Under the pieces are notes generated by a model. The model searched no databases. It was not told where the DNA came from and saw only the letters and a list, made by a program, of their open reading frames with translations. Positions 1-9,343 of a stretch of DNA of 45,245 nt are shown piece by piece. Position numbers and translations under genes: made by a program. Origin of the DNA: Legionella rowbothamii (lineage in GTDB: Bacteria; Pseudomonadota; Gammaproteobacteria; Legionellales; Legionellaceae); NCBI RefSeq assembly GCF_900639985.1, contig NZ_CAAAIM010000013.1, forward strand, positions 1-45,245. The letters run 5' to 3'. Position 1 is the first letter of the stretch. Every line of letters begins with the position of its first letter.

Positions 1-165
1 CGCTCCGATACATCCCGGTAGCTGTCATTGAATCGATGGTAACTCCATACCACAATGCTGATTAACTCTAATGAATAGCGGTATCTTTTCGGTTTCCTTG
101 CTAGCATCGCGTTCTTCCTGTAAATAAATTACAGTCTAGCTCAAAGTTAAATTGACGCTGCCCCT
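1..165 (-). mobile_element. IS6-type (group 2) element remnant, transposase N-terminus plus terminal repeat
   Basis: On the minus strand the first ~107 bases encode a transposase N-terminus (KPKRYRYSLEL, then VWSYHRFNDSYRDVSE) that matches the better preserved copy at 27545-27885. Bases ~120-163 hold the element end, which reads GTCTAGCTCAAAGTTAAATT on the plus strand and finishes GACGCTGCC. The rest of the gene lies outside the window or is lost. The family is judged from the KRYR start and the later WHLDE motif seen in the related copy; it is not a searched assignment. Confidence 0.7.
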
Positions 166-171
166 CTTTCT

Positions 172-357
172 TATCGTTCCATAATTGACATCTATCCCAT
201 GATACAATAAACGCTCCGAAACATCCCGGTAACTGCCATTCAACTGATGGTAACTCCACTGGATAACGATATCTTTTCGGCTTTTTCTCCAGCATGAAAA
301 TTTTTATGTAAATAAAGTACAGTCTAGTCCAAAAGATTAGTTGACGTTGCCCTATAT
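172..357 (-). mobile_element. Second IS6-type (group 2) N-terminal remnant abutting the first
   Basis: A second, more decayed copy of the same transposase start (MLEKKPKRYRYPVEL) begins near 294 and runs leftwards with a frameshift into a stretch recognisable as GIDVNYGTIR. It stops against the terminal repeat of the copy to its left. Its own end is at about 310-355 (AGTCTAGTCC ... GTTGACGTTGCCC). Two truncated copies in the same orientation suggest repeated insertion at, or recombination between, element ends. Confidence 0.65.
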
Positions 358-398
358 GGGTATAAAATCTATTATTTATACTAGCATTAGTATGCCCT

Positions 399-737
399 AT
401 GATACCAAAAAACAGAGCTCCAGCGCACCCAGGGGAAGTGTTACTAAAAGAGTTCCTGGAGCCGCTCAATTTATCACAAAAGCAGTTTGCCGACCATTTA
501 GGCTGGACTTATGCCCGCCTTAATGAAATCGTTAATATGCGCCGAGGAGTCACTGCAGACTCTGCCTTATCGTTTGCCGAATCATTAGGAACAGAACCCG
601 AATTTTGGCTCAATATCCAACAAAGCTGGGATTTATGGCGAGCTAGACAAACCCATATAGCAGTTACTCCGTTATCACATATTGGAGGTTCATCCCATCA
701 AACGCCCAAGGCAGGCTATAAATCTCACAGGAAGTGA
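399..737 (+). CDS. HigA-family addiction-module antitoxin (orphan)
   Basis: A 112-residue HTH (Xre-type) protein. The N-terminus RAPAHPGEVLLKEFLEPL followed by LSQKQFADHLG and RLNEIVNMRRGVTADSALSFAESLG is the standard HigA-family DNA-binding domain, and the EFWLNIQQSWDLWRA stretch is typical of the family's C-terminal half. HigA proteins repress their own operon and neutralise a HigB mRNA-cleaving toxin. The higB gene would normally lie just upstream, but here that space is filled by IS6-type remnants and no toxin is visible. No good ribosome binding site precedes the ATG, so expression is uncertain. The C-terminal ~20 residues look unlike the family and may be read-through into foreign sequence. 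Confidence 0.85.
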   Translation: MIPKNRAPAHPGEVLLKEFLEPLNLSQKQFADHLGWTYARLNEIVNMRRGVTADSALSFAESLGTEPEFWLNIQQSWDLWRARQTHIAVTPLSHIGGSSHQTPKAGYKSHRK

Positions 738-793
738 TTAAATCGTATATCGGTATATGATATAATTCCCTATCTGCTACCTGAAGGAATATC

Positions 794-1588
794 ATGTTTT
801 CAGTATTGGCTCGCTCTGATAGAAATGAAAAAGATTTTTTTGGCGATCCCATTATTTATCGCACCAGAGACAGTTGGGGTGATATATTAGTCATTGATAG
901 GAAAATGAAGCGTGTACTTGCTTTTGACCCCATTTATGAACAAAGCTGCTTGAATTTAAATGAGCCACATATTCCTGCACACGAATACACTCGAATCATG
1001 CTCCTAGTTCTGGCTTTTGTTCACCCCAAACACGTGACCCTTTTAGGTTTGGGCGGTGGATGTCTTCTTCACTCACTTCATTACCTCATGCCTCAATGCA
1101 CTATCCGTGCCATTGAGCTCCGTAAGAAAGTGCATGAAGTGGCCCTTAATTTCTTTTTAATGCCAACCCAGCCCAATATTCACGTCGTCATTTCTGACGC
1201 ACAAAAGGCATTAGTACAATGCGATGCACAAAGCACTCAGATTATTTTTGCAGACATGTATCAAGCTCATGGCATGAATCCCTTTCAAATGCAAAAAAAA
1301 TTCATTCTCCAATGCGCTCGCATTTTGGATGACAATGGATGGCTGGTGGTAAACTATCATCAACTTCCAGAGCATAATTCACGCTTCATTCAGTGTTTAC
1401 AACGTTATTTTTCCGAACTATTTGCAGGTCTTTCCCACACTGGAAATTATATTTTATTTGCTCGAAAAAAACAGGGGAGCCCTCTGAGTAAGTATCAAAC
1501 GAACGTGCTCGATTTAGAAAACCAGCTTAACATTAAGTTAATGATGCTGTTCAAACGAATTACTCGCGTGTACTCCAATCAATACTGA
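794..1588 (+). CDS. Spermidine synthase-like SAM-binding protein
   Basis: A 264-residue protein with a Rossmann methyltransferase core: HVTLLGLGGGCLLHSL is the nucleotide-binding glycine motif, RAIEL the acidic strand-2 end, VVISDAQKAL and IIFADMYQA the following strands. This matches the spermidine synthase-like family that uses a SAM-type cofactor. It is likely cytosolic. The start is supported by GAAGGA seven bases before the ATG. Key aminopropyltransferase residues cannot be confirmed by eye, so it may be a general methyltransferase-like protein rather than a true SpeE. It stands alone, with no polyamine genes nearby. Confidence 0.75.
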   Translation: MFSVLARSDRNEKDFFGDPIIYRTRDSWGDILVIDRKMKRVLAFDPIYEQSCLNLNEPHIPAHEYTRIMLLVLAFVHPKHVTLLGLGGGCLLHSLHYLMPQCTIRAIELRKKVHEVALNFFLMPTQPNIHVVISDAQKALVQCDAQSTQIIFADMYQAHGMNPFQMQKKFILQCARILDDNGWLVVNYHQLPEHNSRFIQCLQRYFSELFAGLSHTGNYILFARKKQGSPLSKYQTNVLDLENQLNIKLMMLFKRITRVYSNQY

Positions 1589-1827
1589 TAAAGGCAGAAT
1601 GCTATTTACCTGAATTCAAATAGTGAACAACGGCTGAAAATTTGTTCATGTCTCAATTGCTAGCCATTCATTCCCCACTAAATAGTAATTAGAGATATTA
1701 TCATTATAGCTTATGGCTAATGCTAGGCTATGAATGTCTATTAAATCGTTCATTAGTATAAATGAACATTGGATTATTAAACTCCACTTAGCAGACAAAG
1801 AGGGTAATAAATAGGCTATGAAAGAAT
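1589..1827. other. Intergenic stretch, nothing recognised
   Basis: AT-rich DNA after the spermidine-synthase-like gene. No open frame of note and no recognisable RNA was seen. It leads into the hairpin at 1828-1888. Confidence 0.4.
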
Positions 1828-1888
1828 CCAGCAGAACAAAATTTGAACCCTTGGGTTTAGGTGGGGTTCAAATATTTTGTACTGCTGG
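1828..1888. repeat. Long imperfect hairpin
   Basis: CCAGCAG-ACAAAAT-TTGAACCC on the left pairs with GGGTTCAA-ATTTTGT-CTGCTGG on the right around a loop of about 13 bases. The arms are about 23 bases with few mismatches. There is no U-tract right after the stem, so it is not an ordinary terminator. It may be a small palindromic mobile element or a structured RNA. Confidence 0.6.
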
Positions 1889-1958
1889 CTAAAAGTAAGT
1901 ATAGCAACACATGAATTGAATACTAAATTTTATAACTATTTTTATCAGCTAATCACTT

Positions 1959-2051
1959 GGAATTCCTAGAGGAGGAATCAATATCGATATTCGCATGGGT
2001 GAGCTCAAAGATAGTGGATTGATGGTGATGCGAGTTGGTTCATGGAAATAA
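1959..2051 (+). pseudogene. LysR-type regulator fragment
   Basis: A short open stretch reads IDIRMGELKDSGLMVMRVG before a stop. This resembles the conserved segment of the LysR substrate-binding domain (D-x-x-I-R-x-G-E-L-x-D-S-x-L). Nothing before or after continues the domain, so it is a relic of some 30 codons. The call rests on one motif only. Confidence 0.4.
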
Positions 2052-2118
2052 TATAAACAATCATTAGAGTATACTTTATGCCGACCGTTAACATTTGAGT
2101 AACCTAAATTTGTTGAGT

Positions 2119-2595
2119 TCAAATCGTACAGCCCATAATTTTACAAATTAAATCTAAAGACAGCAGATCATGCATGAACGATAATTTTTTTTGAGGAAAG
2201 CCCTTATCGCAAAATAGCGTAAATGTTTTGTCTCCTTCGAGATGCTTTTTTGAATACTTAATGTCTTGTGTTGCCACATAATAATCACTTTGGTCCGAAA
2301 TAAAAAAACATTTTGGACCAAACCCAGAACGTTCTAACGTTTTATAGATGAGCAATTCATGAAGAGGAGGCTTACAGCATCTAGCAAATGTTTCATCTTG
2401 GCGTGTGCCATTCGAATAGGTCTTCACAAAAAATATTTTTTGGGCGCCACCAGCATCTTGAATCTTGGCAATGCAACCGAGTTGTTTGCCGTTGCCCTTA
2501 TTTGCATAGCTTACTATGGTAGAGCCAGGAAATATTTTTATTAAAAGGTCTGAGCGTTCCACAGAAGCTTTCATTCTCTCTCGTTGTTCTTTCAT
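2119..2595 (-). pseudogene. Truncated kinase-like effector family protein (N-terminal part)
   Basis: An open frame of about 158 codons. The ATG at 2595 is preferred over a GTG at 2610 because AGGAG lies eight bases before it. The protein (FFVKTYSNGT, LHELLIYKTLERSGFGPKC, YYVATQDIKYSKK) is clearly homologous to the broken copy at 22589-23440. It ends at SLDLICKIMG, exactly where the other copy continues into LSDLHAENIG and YLFDF, the kinase-like catalytic and metal-binding loops. The expected active half is therefore missing. It was probably an effector with a protein-kinase or LanM-dehydratase-like fold; that function is inferred from the second copy. Confidence 0.6.
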
Positions 2596-2610
2596 GGAGT
2601 GTCTCCTCAC

Positions 2611-2973
2611 TTTGTTGAAAGCATAGCAAAGAATGAGGTGTTTATTCTTGGGTGGCCCTTTGAGGAGATGGGTTGCTAGGGGGCCTTAGAAGAGCAAATA
2701 ATACGCTTAGAAAAAACAATTGTATCCGCTTATCATCAGAAAAATATGCCTGTTCTTTCAAATATAAATCTTTCCGAAGTGTCTATGCAAAATAATAGCT
2801 TGTAAAAAATTACACAGAAACTAAAATTATGGTACTTTGAGAGACGGATTTAAGATCCAACAATAGACCATTTTTATATGATAATCTATTGTTCATTTAA
2901 TACTGGTGAATAACTAAAATTGATCTTTGAATCAAGAATACATAAAAAATTAATATAACTTAAATGGATTCTT
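2611..2973. other. Intergenic stretch with an unassigned coding relic
   Basis: On the plus strand about 2685-2805 is open as a 40-codon stretch without a start (ALEEQIIRLEKTIVSAYHQK, then a stop after MQNNSL). It looks like the tail of a lost coiled-coil gene but could not be assigned. The rest is AT-rich upstream DNA of the CorA-type gene. Confidence 0.35.
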
Positions 2974-3942
2974 ATGCTTGCATATTTAAACCGAAAAATG
3001 ATCGCTCCACAAATCATCACTATGGAAAATCAAGTATCACTTGAAGATTCTATTTGGATCGATTTATTTTCTCCATCAATAGGAGAGGAAGAGCAAGTCG
3101 AACAATACATAGGTCGAAATATCCCCACACGCGCAGAAATGGTCGAAATTGAATTCTCTAGCCGGCTATATAAGGAAAATGATGTCCTTTTTATGACTGC
3201 GATGATGCTCGCTCAATCCGATTCGCCTGATCCTCAACTTGATCCTGTTACCTTTGTTCTCACGCAGAAACAGTTAATTACTATACGTTATATTGAGTCG
3301 CAATCCTTTAAACTCTTTATCTCAAAAGTAAAAAAAATGGATTTTACCCAACGTGATGCTGTGACTTTACTCATTGAACTATTAGATGCAACTGTTGATC
3401 GCCTGGCAGATATCTTAGAACTTGTTGGAAGCAGATTAGATCATTATTCTAAAACTATTTTTGGACCTCAGAACAACCCAACAGAAAAACTCGATTATCT
3501 CCAGCTTATGCAACAAATTGGTGCACATGGCGATCTTAACACGAAAGCACGTGAGAGCCTGGTAACGTTCAATCGTTTGATTTCATTCTTTGGACAAACA
3601 GCATACTCAAAAATTGGTAAGGAAGGAAAATTACGATTAGCAACCTTAAGTACAGATGTTGCCTCGTTAAGTGACCATGCCAATTTTCTTTCAACAAAGG
3701 TTAATTTTTTGTTAGATGCAACATTAGGCATGATTAGCATTGAGCAGAACAATATTATTAAGATCTTTTCTGTTGCAGCCGTTATTTTTCTACCTCCTAC
3801 ACTCGTTGCGAGCATCTATGGAATGAACTTTCAATTCATGCCTGAATTATCATGGAAGTATGGGTACTTATTTGCTATTGGTCTAATATTATCCGCTGCG
3901 TGGTTGCCTTATAAATATTTTAAGCATCGAAAATGGTTGTAA
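2974..3942 (+). CDS. CorA-family divalent cation transporter
   Basis: A 322-residue inner-membrane protein of the CorA/MIT family that would move Mg2+ or a similar divalent cation. The signature GMN is at residues 283-285 in ASIYGMNFQF, at the end of the first of two C-terminal membrane helices (IIKIFSVAAVIFLPPTLVAS and YLFAIGLILSAAWLPYKYF), and the protein ends in the usual basic KHRKWL. The long helical N-terminal domain is cytoplasmic. Length and domain order are normal and the frame is intact. It has its own AT-rich upstream region and appears monocistronic. The metal (Mg, Co, Ni or Zn) cannot be told from sequence. Confidence 0.92.
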   Translation: MLAYLNRKMIAPQIITMENQVSLEDSIWIDLFSPSIGEEEQVEQYIGRNIPTRAEMVEIEFSSRLYKENDVLFMTAMMLAQSDSPDPQLDPVTFVLTQKQLITIRYIESQSFKLFISKVKKMDFTQRDAVTLLIELLDATVDRLADILELVGSRLDHYSKTIFGPQNNPTEKLDYLQLMQQIGAHGDLNTKARESLVTFNRLISFFGQTAYSKIGKEGKLRLATLSTDVASLSDHANFLSTKVNFLLDATLGMISIEQNNIIKIFSVAAVIFLPPTLVASIYGMNFQFMPELSWKYGYLFAIGLILSAAWLPYKYFKHRKWL

Positions 3943-4023
3943 TAAAAAATTACTGTGAAAGTTGTGCACTCCCTATGTAACGGGCAGAATAGAATTTGCT
4001 TATTACCATGAAAATTAAATATT

Positions 4024-4815
4024 CTATATAGTCATAGTAAGACCCAGATACCCTACTAAATGTTCCATACCTATTACGTTATGACTTATACTAAAAAGAG
4101 TACTAATTGTTGGCGTTATATTATAACTACCCCCTACGCTCAGCAATAGATAAGAATGGTAGTTATTAGAAATTGCACTTTGACTAAATATTTCACCACC
4201 GAGCATGAGCTTATCATTTATTTGTCGTTGTAATACACAGCCACCAAAGAAAGAATTGCTCATATTTGGTGCGGAATTTAAAGCATAACCCCCTCCGCCA
4301 TAACTTATCCAATCATTCCAAGATTTCTGTACCCAGAGAGGAAGATGTAGCTGGCTGCCCCCATTGCCTAATCCTTTGTTAGCATTGCCTGTTGGGATGA
4401 TGAGGATGGGAGAAAATGCCAATTGTGGCCGATTAATTGTTTCTAATAGAAGTGCATATTTTAAGCCTAGATTGATATCCCCCAAACCTTGAGAGCTCAG
4501 AGTATTTTCTCCATTGGTTTGAAACACAAACGGAACGATTGTTGTTATTTCAAGGTTAGGAGCGATACCATAATCAAATTGAAACCCCGGTAGCGTAATT
4601 AGTTGGCCATTATATACTTTATCAATAGTCGAAAAGAAATAAAAATTTTCGTGCTGATAGCTTACAGGATTTGGATCATCTGTTATGAAGGGTGGCCCTG
4701 CTAAAACACATGAAGAGAATGAAAGCACCACGAAATAGAAAAAATATTTCCAGTTCAGTTCGATAAACAAATTTATTAGATTTGGAAATTTAATTTTCAT
4801 GGCAATCTGTTTCAT
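4024..4815 (-). CDS. Secreted/outer-membrane protein, MetA-pathway-of-phenol-degradation-like
   Basis: About 263 residues with an N-terminal signal segment (FYFVVLSFSSCVLA then GPPFITDDP) followed by a beta-rich body of alternating residues: FQFDYGIAPNLEITTIVPF, GLGDINLGLKYALL, FSPILIIPTGNANKGLGNGG. This is the usual look of the outer-membrane family named after the phenol-degradation MetA pathway (transporter-like beta barrel). The PFITDDP start of the mature chain is characteristic. I prefer the ATG at 4815 over a GTG at 4824. The substrate is unknown. The 96-codon frame upstream ends 12 bases before the gene, so the two could be co-transcribed. Confidence 0.65.
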   Translation of the reverse strand: MKQIAMKIKFPNLINLFIELNWKYFFYFVVLSFSSCVLAGPPFITDDPNPVSYQHENFYFFSTIDKVYNGQLITLPGFQFDYGIAPNLEITTIVPFVFQTNGENTLSSQGLGDINLGLKYALLLETINRPQLAFSPILIIPTGNANKGLGNGGSQLHLPLWVQKSWNDWISYGGGGYALNSAPNMSNSFFGGCVLQRQINDKLMLGGEIFSQSAISNNYHSYLLLSVGGSYNITPTISTLFSISHNVIGMEHLVGYLGLTMTI

Positions 4816-4836
4816 CTTTATCACCCAATAACCATT

Positions 4837-5127
4837 TTAAGTGTGTAATGAATCACTCCGAGGTATTTGTTTGGCAAGTATTGTTTTAAATTTTAGAATG
4901 AGGATTTGATAGGGTTTCAGAAAAGCCGGCAAAGCAGCCCACTCTAAAAAATAACTGTAGATGAAAATAATATTCCTTTTTTTACTGCGCAAATTTTCCA
5001 TAGCCATTTCGTTTGTTTCATCATGAAAGTTAGATATTAGTGAATGGAGGCTGTAATACTTTTTTAAAATAAACGGAGAACACAGCCTTTTCATGAGAGT
5101 ATTAATCATATCCACGCATTTCACCAT
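4837..5127 (-). CDS. Hypothetical protein, possibly a gene remnant
   Basis: A 96-codon open frame with a hydrophobic stretch (IIFIYSYFLEWAALPAFL). No family recognised. Its start abuts the resolvase relic at 5138 and no convincing ribosome binding site is visible, so it may be the tail of a gene cut by the transposon. It could also be spurious. Confidence 0.25.
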   Translation of the reverse strand: MVKCVDMINTLMKRLCSPFILKKYYSLHSLISNFHDETNEMAMENLRSKKRNIIFIYSYFLEWAALPAFLKPYQILILKFKTILAKQIPRSDSLHT

Positions 5128-5137
5128 TCATAAAATC

Positions 5138-5345
5138 ATATTTTTTTCGTGCTACCCATATTTCGATATTTAAGTACAGCTATAAAGTCGTCTTTGAAAT
5201 ACCTAAGTGTTCCCCAATTTTTTAACTGGAATACTACCACTTTTGTAAAGTGGATCTGCAATAGCGGCTTTCTCAATTGCAGATGGAGACATTCCTTTAG
5301 GCCTGCTGCCCTTTCACCCACGTGCCCAGCGGAGTTTAATCCCTA
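5138..5345 (-). pseudogene. Serine resolvase C-terminal fragment (Tn3-type)
   Basis: Across two frames the minus strand reads WARG, stop, KGSRPKGMSPSAIEKAA, PLYKSGSIPVKKLG and then, in another frame, ISKTTLYSYL-like residues and KYRNMG. This is the linker and helix-turn-helix of a Tn3-type resolvase (GRPKGLSP..., then a G-x-S-x-x-T-x-Y HTH). An opal codon replaces the expected arginine and a frameshift breaks the HTH. The N-terminal catalytic domain is absent. The better preserved resolvase at 41536-41964 lacks just this C-terminal part. Confidence 0.6.
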
Positions 5346-5393
5346 GGTAGGCTCGCGAATTAATTTACAATCAAATTCTGCTAATAGAGGACT

Positions 5394-5425
5394 GTGGGAG
5401 AACCCCGAAAAGTGTTCGTTCTGAG
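5394..5425. repeat. Tn3-type terminal inverted repeat (first copy)
   Basis: The core CCCCGAAAAGTGTTCGTTCT recurs at 12549-12580 as CCCCCCAAAAGTGTTCGTTCT-like sequence next to a Tn3 transposase tail, which supports its reading as a transposon end. Here it lies between a resolvase relic and the kup relic. Confidence 0.5.
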
Positions 5426-5461
5426 CTGCATATTAATAAAATCTTATCAATAAGTTTCCCC

Positions 5462-6970
5462 TTAAATCTCTATCTGCCTCCCTATCTCAACCACCGCATC
5501 AGGTGGAAGCCTTAAATAATCACTTATTGGAATCGCATTCCGATGCATGAAAGCAAATATATACTCGAGGTATCTTGGCATTACCCTCACATCACTGCGA
5601 GGAATAATAGTTTCATGGCCAACGTAATAAGTAACACCTATGAGATTGATTTTATGCCCCTGAGCATGTACATGCTCAAGTAATTTAGGTATATTTGGTT
5701 GCTCCATGAATCCGTAATAAGCAACCGCTCGCCAGACATTAGGGACGATTTCTTTAACTTTTAACCTATCTGGATCTTTACACCATGGAACAGATCGAGT
5801 ATTAACCTTCAAAATTAAAATCTGACTATGCAATACATGGTTTTGCTTTACATGCCAAATCATAACAGGAGGCGCATCCTGTTCGGTTCGTGTGAGAAAA
5901 ATTGCTGTTCTAGGTACGCGTGGCACACCCTCTTGTAGTATTTGTTCCATAAAATAATCAAGTGAAATGGTTTTATCTTTTAGCTGTATAGAAACTGCCT
6001 GTACCCCTTATACCATATATACATAATGCTACAGATAATGACTGAAAAAATAATAGGTACATAGCCACCTTCCACAAACTTTGAAAGATTTGGGTATCTA
6101 TAACTACAAATAAACCCACCACGAACCCTGCTTGAAGTAAGCTCCAATTCCATAATTCACGCATTGCAATGAAAAGTAACTTTGAGGTCATGAGCATCGT
6201 TGCAGATACTGCAACGCCATAGGCCGATGCTAAATTTTCAGATTGGCCAAATCCAATGGTAAGACCCACCGTAGCAAACATGAGTAGCCAATTAACAACT
6301 CCTACATATATTTGTCCATAACCTTTAGAAGATGTTTGTGTGACTCGGAGTCTTGGCAGCCAACCCAGTTGGATAGCCTGTCTAGTCATAGAAAATGCGC
6401 CTGTGATAATAGATTGGCTGGCAATAATGTGGCAGCTGTAACAAGCAATACAAGTGGTAGAGATAGTTCCTTGGGGCATAACAGATAAAAAATATTATCT
6501 TTTGTCGCAACTCCTTCTAGAACAAGTGCTGCTTGCCCTGCATAATTTAGTATAAGGCTTGGGAAAACCAGCCAATACCACACAAGACGGATTGATCTTG
6601 CACCAAAATGTCCCATATCTGCATATAATGCTTCTGCACCAGTGACACAAAGAAATACCCCTCCGAGCATAAGAAATCCGGTTGTGCCGTTTGAGAAGAG
6701 ATAAGTCAAACCATACGTTGGATTTATTGCAAGCAATATTGAAGGATGCTTAGTAACTCCCCACGCACCAATATTCCAATAGTTAAAAACCACAATGCCA
6801 TCACTGGACCAAATGCCTTCCCGATATTAGATGTTCCTGTAGACTGGATAGCAAAAAGAAGAATAGTAACAGCAGCTGGTAGTATGTAGTGTTCAAAAAG
6901 AGGGTGATATTATATTTAACCCTTCGAGCGCTGAAAGTACTGAGATAGCAGGTGTAATTGCTCCATCTCC
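5462..6970 (-). pseudogene. kup: Kup potassium uptake transporter, frameshifted and 5'-truncated
   Basis: The pieces follow the Kup order on the minus strand: GDGAITPAISVLSALEGLN near 6965-6910, then a broken stretch (EHYILPAAVTILLFAIQ-like across frames), then NPTYGLTYLFSNGTTGF, TGAEALYADMGHFGARSIR, a frameshift near 6440, SQSIITGAFSMTRQAIQLG, ENLASAYGVAVSATM, another frameshift near 6005, and the C-terminal GVPRVPRTAIFLT ... SDVRVMPRYLEYIF. An intact Kup is about 620 residues. The first ~100 residues are missing and there are at least three frame breaks, so no functional K+ symporter can be made. The end of the gene is intact. Confidence 0.9.
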
Positions 6971-7280
6971 AAGTCAGTCCTCATGCAGTAAGGCTTGTTG
7001 CAAGCTCTATTATTGCTTACAGCGCTATAATTTTGAATACGGTTTATGAGAAAATGCTTGCAGAGGGTTCTTCCACAGGACCCCAAATAGAAAAACCAAA
7101 TGGACCTCTGGAGGGATCCAATCGGTCTACTCACTCCGGAGGTCTATTTAGAAGTCAAAACGGAAGCATCAGAAATTTCCAGTTTGACCTCCTGTAAGGC
7201 TAAATAAACTGTCAATTTTATTGATCCTTATTAAACCATAAATTATCATTTTTTAACTAGTCTGCTTTCCCAGGATTAAT
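6971..7280. other. Intergenic stretch upstream of the ankyrin gene
   Basis: Just over 300 bases. The left part may be unrecognisable kup 5' sequence. The short open frames on both strands here match nothing I know. AGGA lies shortly before the ATG at 7281. No clear promoter could be fixed. Confidence 0.35.
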
Positions 7281-9296
7281 ATGTCGTTAAATACCAATTC
7301 ATTATTAATTTTATTACAAGAAAAATTCGGCCACCTTTCACCTGAAAGCTCTTGTCATGGATTTGCGGTTCGATGGCTTGAAGCGTACTTGGTTGGTGAA
7401 GAACACTTATTTGAAAACCGAGTTAAAGAAATTTATTCTTATGGCCTATCGTTAATAAATCAAACCCTGGAGATACAAGATAAAACAGAAGAGCAGTTAG
7501 CCGAAGAAGATAAAAAGTTACTGGATATTAAAGCTTTTTGTGAGTATATGGAATTACAACAAGATCCTGAGTCTTACACGTCTCTTTTTGGTAGGCTACT
7601 GACTCAATCAGACGTTGAATCTGTTTCAGATATTATCACTTCTGATGCAATGCGCTCTCGAGGTGGATTACATAAAATCTATTCCTACCCGGCAATGTAT
7701 ACAAAAGAAGAAGTCAAACTATATTTTGATAAACTCGGTGATGTGCTGGATAGCTCTACGAATACTTCCTCAAAAGAACGCTGGGGAATGATTATAGGCG
7801 GATTTGATCATTCTGTTGCACTATCCTATACCCCCGGAGTTGGATGGAAGTTCATGGATATAGAACAATATCCTCCTTTAACTTTTGCTAAAGAAGAAAC
7901 GCCCTCATTGGCTGAAGAAATAGCTAATGCATTGATTGGAGAAGAGCCTGCTTCCCCATATATTGGCTTTAATACTGCTATTTTTACTACGGGCGATAAT
8001 GAGTTGTTAGCCAAAGTAACCACTGCCCTTGATCAATTAAATGACAAATTAGTCTTAACCGAAGACATTTTAAAACGAGAATATAATGGATATGACTTAG
8101 TCTATCTTGCCGCTCAAAACGAGCATATTTGGGTTCTTATTGAATCGCTAAAATATGGACTCAGCCTGAATAAAAATTATGACGGTTATCCATTAATCTA
8201 TCTGGCAACTCAGTATGGCAACTTGGAAATTATAGATTTTCTGTGTGTCAATGGAATTGAGGTAGATACCATAAGTGCAGGCTACACGCCACTTTTTCTT
8301 GCGGCAAGAAACGGGGATGTAGCCTGCATATCGCTCCTTGCCAAGAAAGTAGCTGATATCAATAAAGGCAACTGCACAACCGGGGCTACACCAGTTTATA
8401 TTGCAGCTAAAAAAGGACATCCCCTTGCCATCACGGCACTTGAGCAACTTGGAGCAGATCTTTGTTTGGGAGATAATGATGGAGCAACTCCGCTACACGC
8501 CGCAGCGATAGAAAATCATGTTGAAGTAATCGTTACTCTTATCAAGCTCAAGGTATCCCCTAATATTGCTGATGATAATGGCGTTACTCCCCTTCATGTC
8601 GCGGCCAAAAAAAATAACCTCGAAGCAATAAAAGTTCTTATTAACCTGGGGGCTGATCCCAATTTAGGGAATGACGACAGAAGAACACCGCTGCATATGG
8701 CGGCCCAACGAAATAATATTGAGGCGATGGTATTGTTGATTAAGCTGGGAGCAGATCCCTCTTTAAGAGATGATAAAGACCATACCCCTCTTCATGCTGC
8801 CGTCCTAATGGATCAGGGGGAAGCCGTTGCTACTTTGGCCCAATTTGGAGTGGATTTGAATACCCCATTAGATAATGGATCCTCCCCTGCTTTTATAGCA
8901 GCTCAATATGGTTGTATTGATGCATTAGATCAGATAATCCAATCAGGAGTAAATGTGCATTCAGTCTGCGAAATAACGGAAGAAAACCTTAGGATACTAG
9001 CCCTGCATTGTTCTGAGAAAATTGCTACCAGTGAATACTCTGAACGCATTATTAACAACATGGAGCAATTCATAAAACAACATCAGTGTACGACAAAAAA
9101 AACGCTCAGCATTACCCCTTATGATATCGCATGCATCATGGAAGAAGAGGTTCTACTGTGCTTATTCGATAATAATCCCCATAAAAGAAAAGCGAATGAG
9201 ATGGACTTTGGTTTTTTCACCAGCAATGAATCTAAAAAGGTGAAAACCATCCCTGAATCCAATCACAAAACCAGCATGAAGCCTAAGAAACCGTAA
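7281..9296 (+). CDS. Ankyrin-repeat protein with a cysteine-protease-like N-terminal domain (putative Dot/Icm effector)
   Basis: A 671-residue intact protein. Residues ~20-200 look like a papain/YopT-type fold: SSCHGFAVRWLEAYLVG places Cys25 before a helix, GGFDHSVAL gives His177, and GWKFMDIEQYP gives Asp193, in the C-H-D order of C58-like and AnkH-like enzymes. Residues ~268-563 hold nine ankyrin repeats (e.g. GVTPLHVAAKKNNLEAIKVL). The tail carries basic clusters HKRKANEMDF and ESKKVKT, spaced like a bipartite nuclear signal. The Legionella effector AnkH is known to pair ankyrins with a cysteine-protease-like domain; equivalence is my inference. No partner gene is adjacent. Substrate and translocation are untested. 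Confidence 0.85.
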   Translation: MSLNTNSLLILLQEKFGHLSPESSCHGFAVRWLEAYLVGEEHLFENRVKEIYSYGLSLINQTLEIQDKTEEQLAEEDKKLLDIKAFCEYMELQQDPESYTSLFGRLLTQSDVESVSDIITSDAMRSRGGLHKIYSYPAMYTKEEVKLYFDKLGDVLDSSTNTSSKERWGMIIGGFDHSVALSYTPGVGWKFMDIEQYPPLTFAKEETPSLAEEIANALIGEEPASPYIGFNTAIFTTGDNELLAKVTTALDQLNDKLVLTEDILKREYNGYDLVYLAAQNEHIWVLIESLKYGLSLNKNYDGYPLIYLATQYGNLEIIDFLCVNGIEVDTISAGYTPLFLAARNGDVACISLLAKKVADINKGNCTTGATPVYIAAKKGHPLAITALEQLGADLCLGDNDGATPLHAAAIENHVEVIVTLIKLKVSPNIADDNGVTPLHVAAKKNNLEAIKVLINLGADPNLGNDDRRTPLHMAAQRNNIEAMVLLIKLGADPSLRDDKDHTPLHAAVLMDQGEAVATLAQFGVDLNTPLDNGSSPAFIAAQYGCIDALDQIIQSGVNVHSVCEITEENLRILALHCSEKIATSEYSERIINNMEQFIKQHQCTTKKTLSITPYDIACIMEEEVLLCLFDNNPHKRKANEMDFGFFTSNESKKVKTIPESNHKTSMKPKKP

Positions 9297-9343
9297 CTCT
9301 AATTTACATCACTTGAGTAGCAGGACTAGCGGGGACTCCAATG

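Noticed and set aside
4837..5127. Confident gene call for the 96-codon frame.
   Set aside because: No ribosome binding site, no family and its start abuts a transposon relic; kept only as a low-confidence entry.
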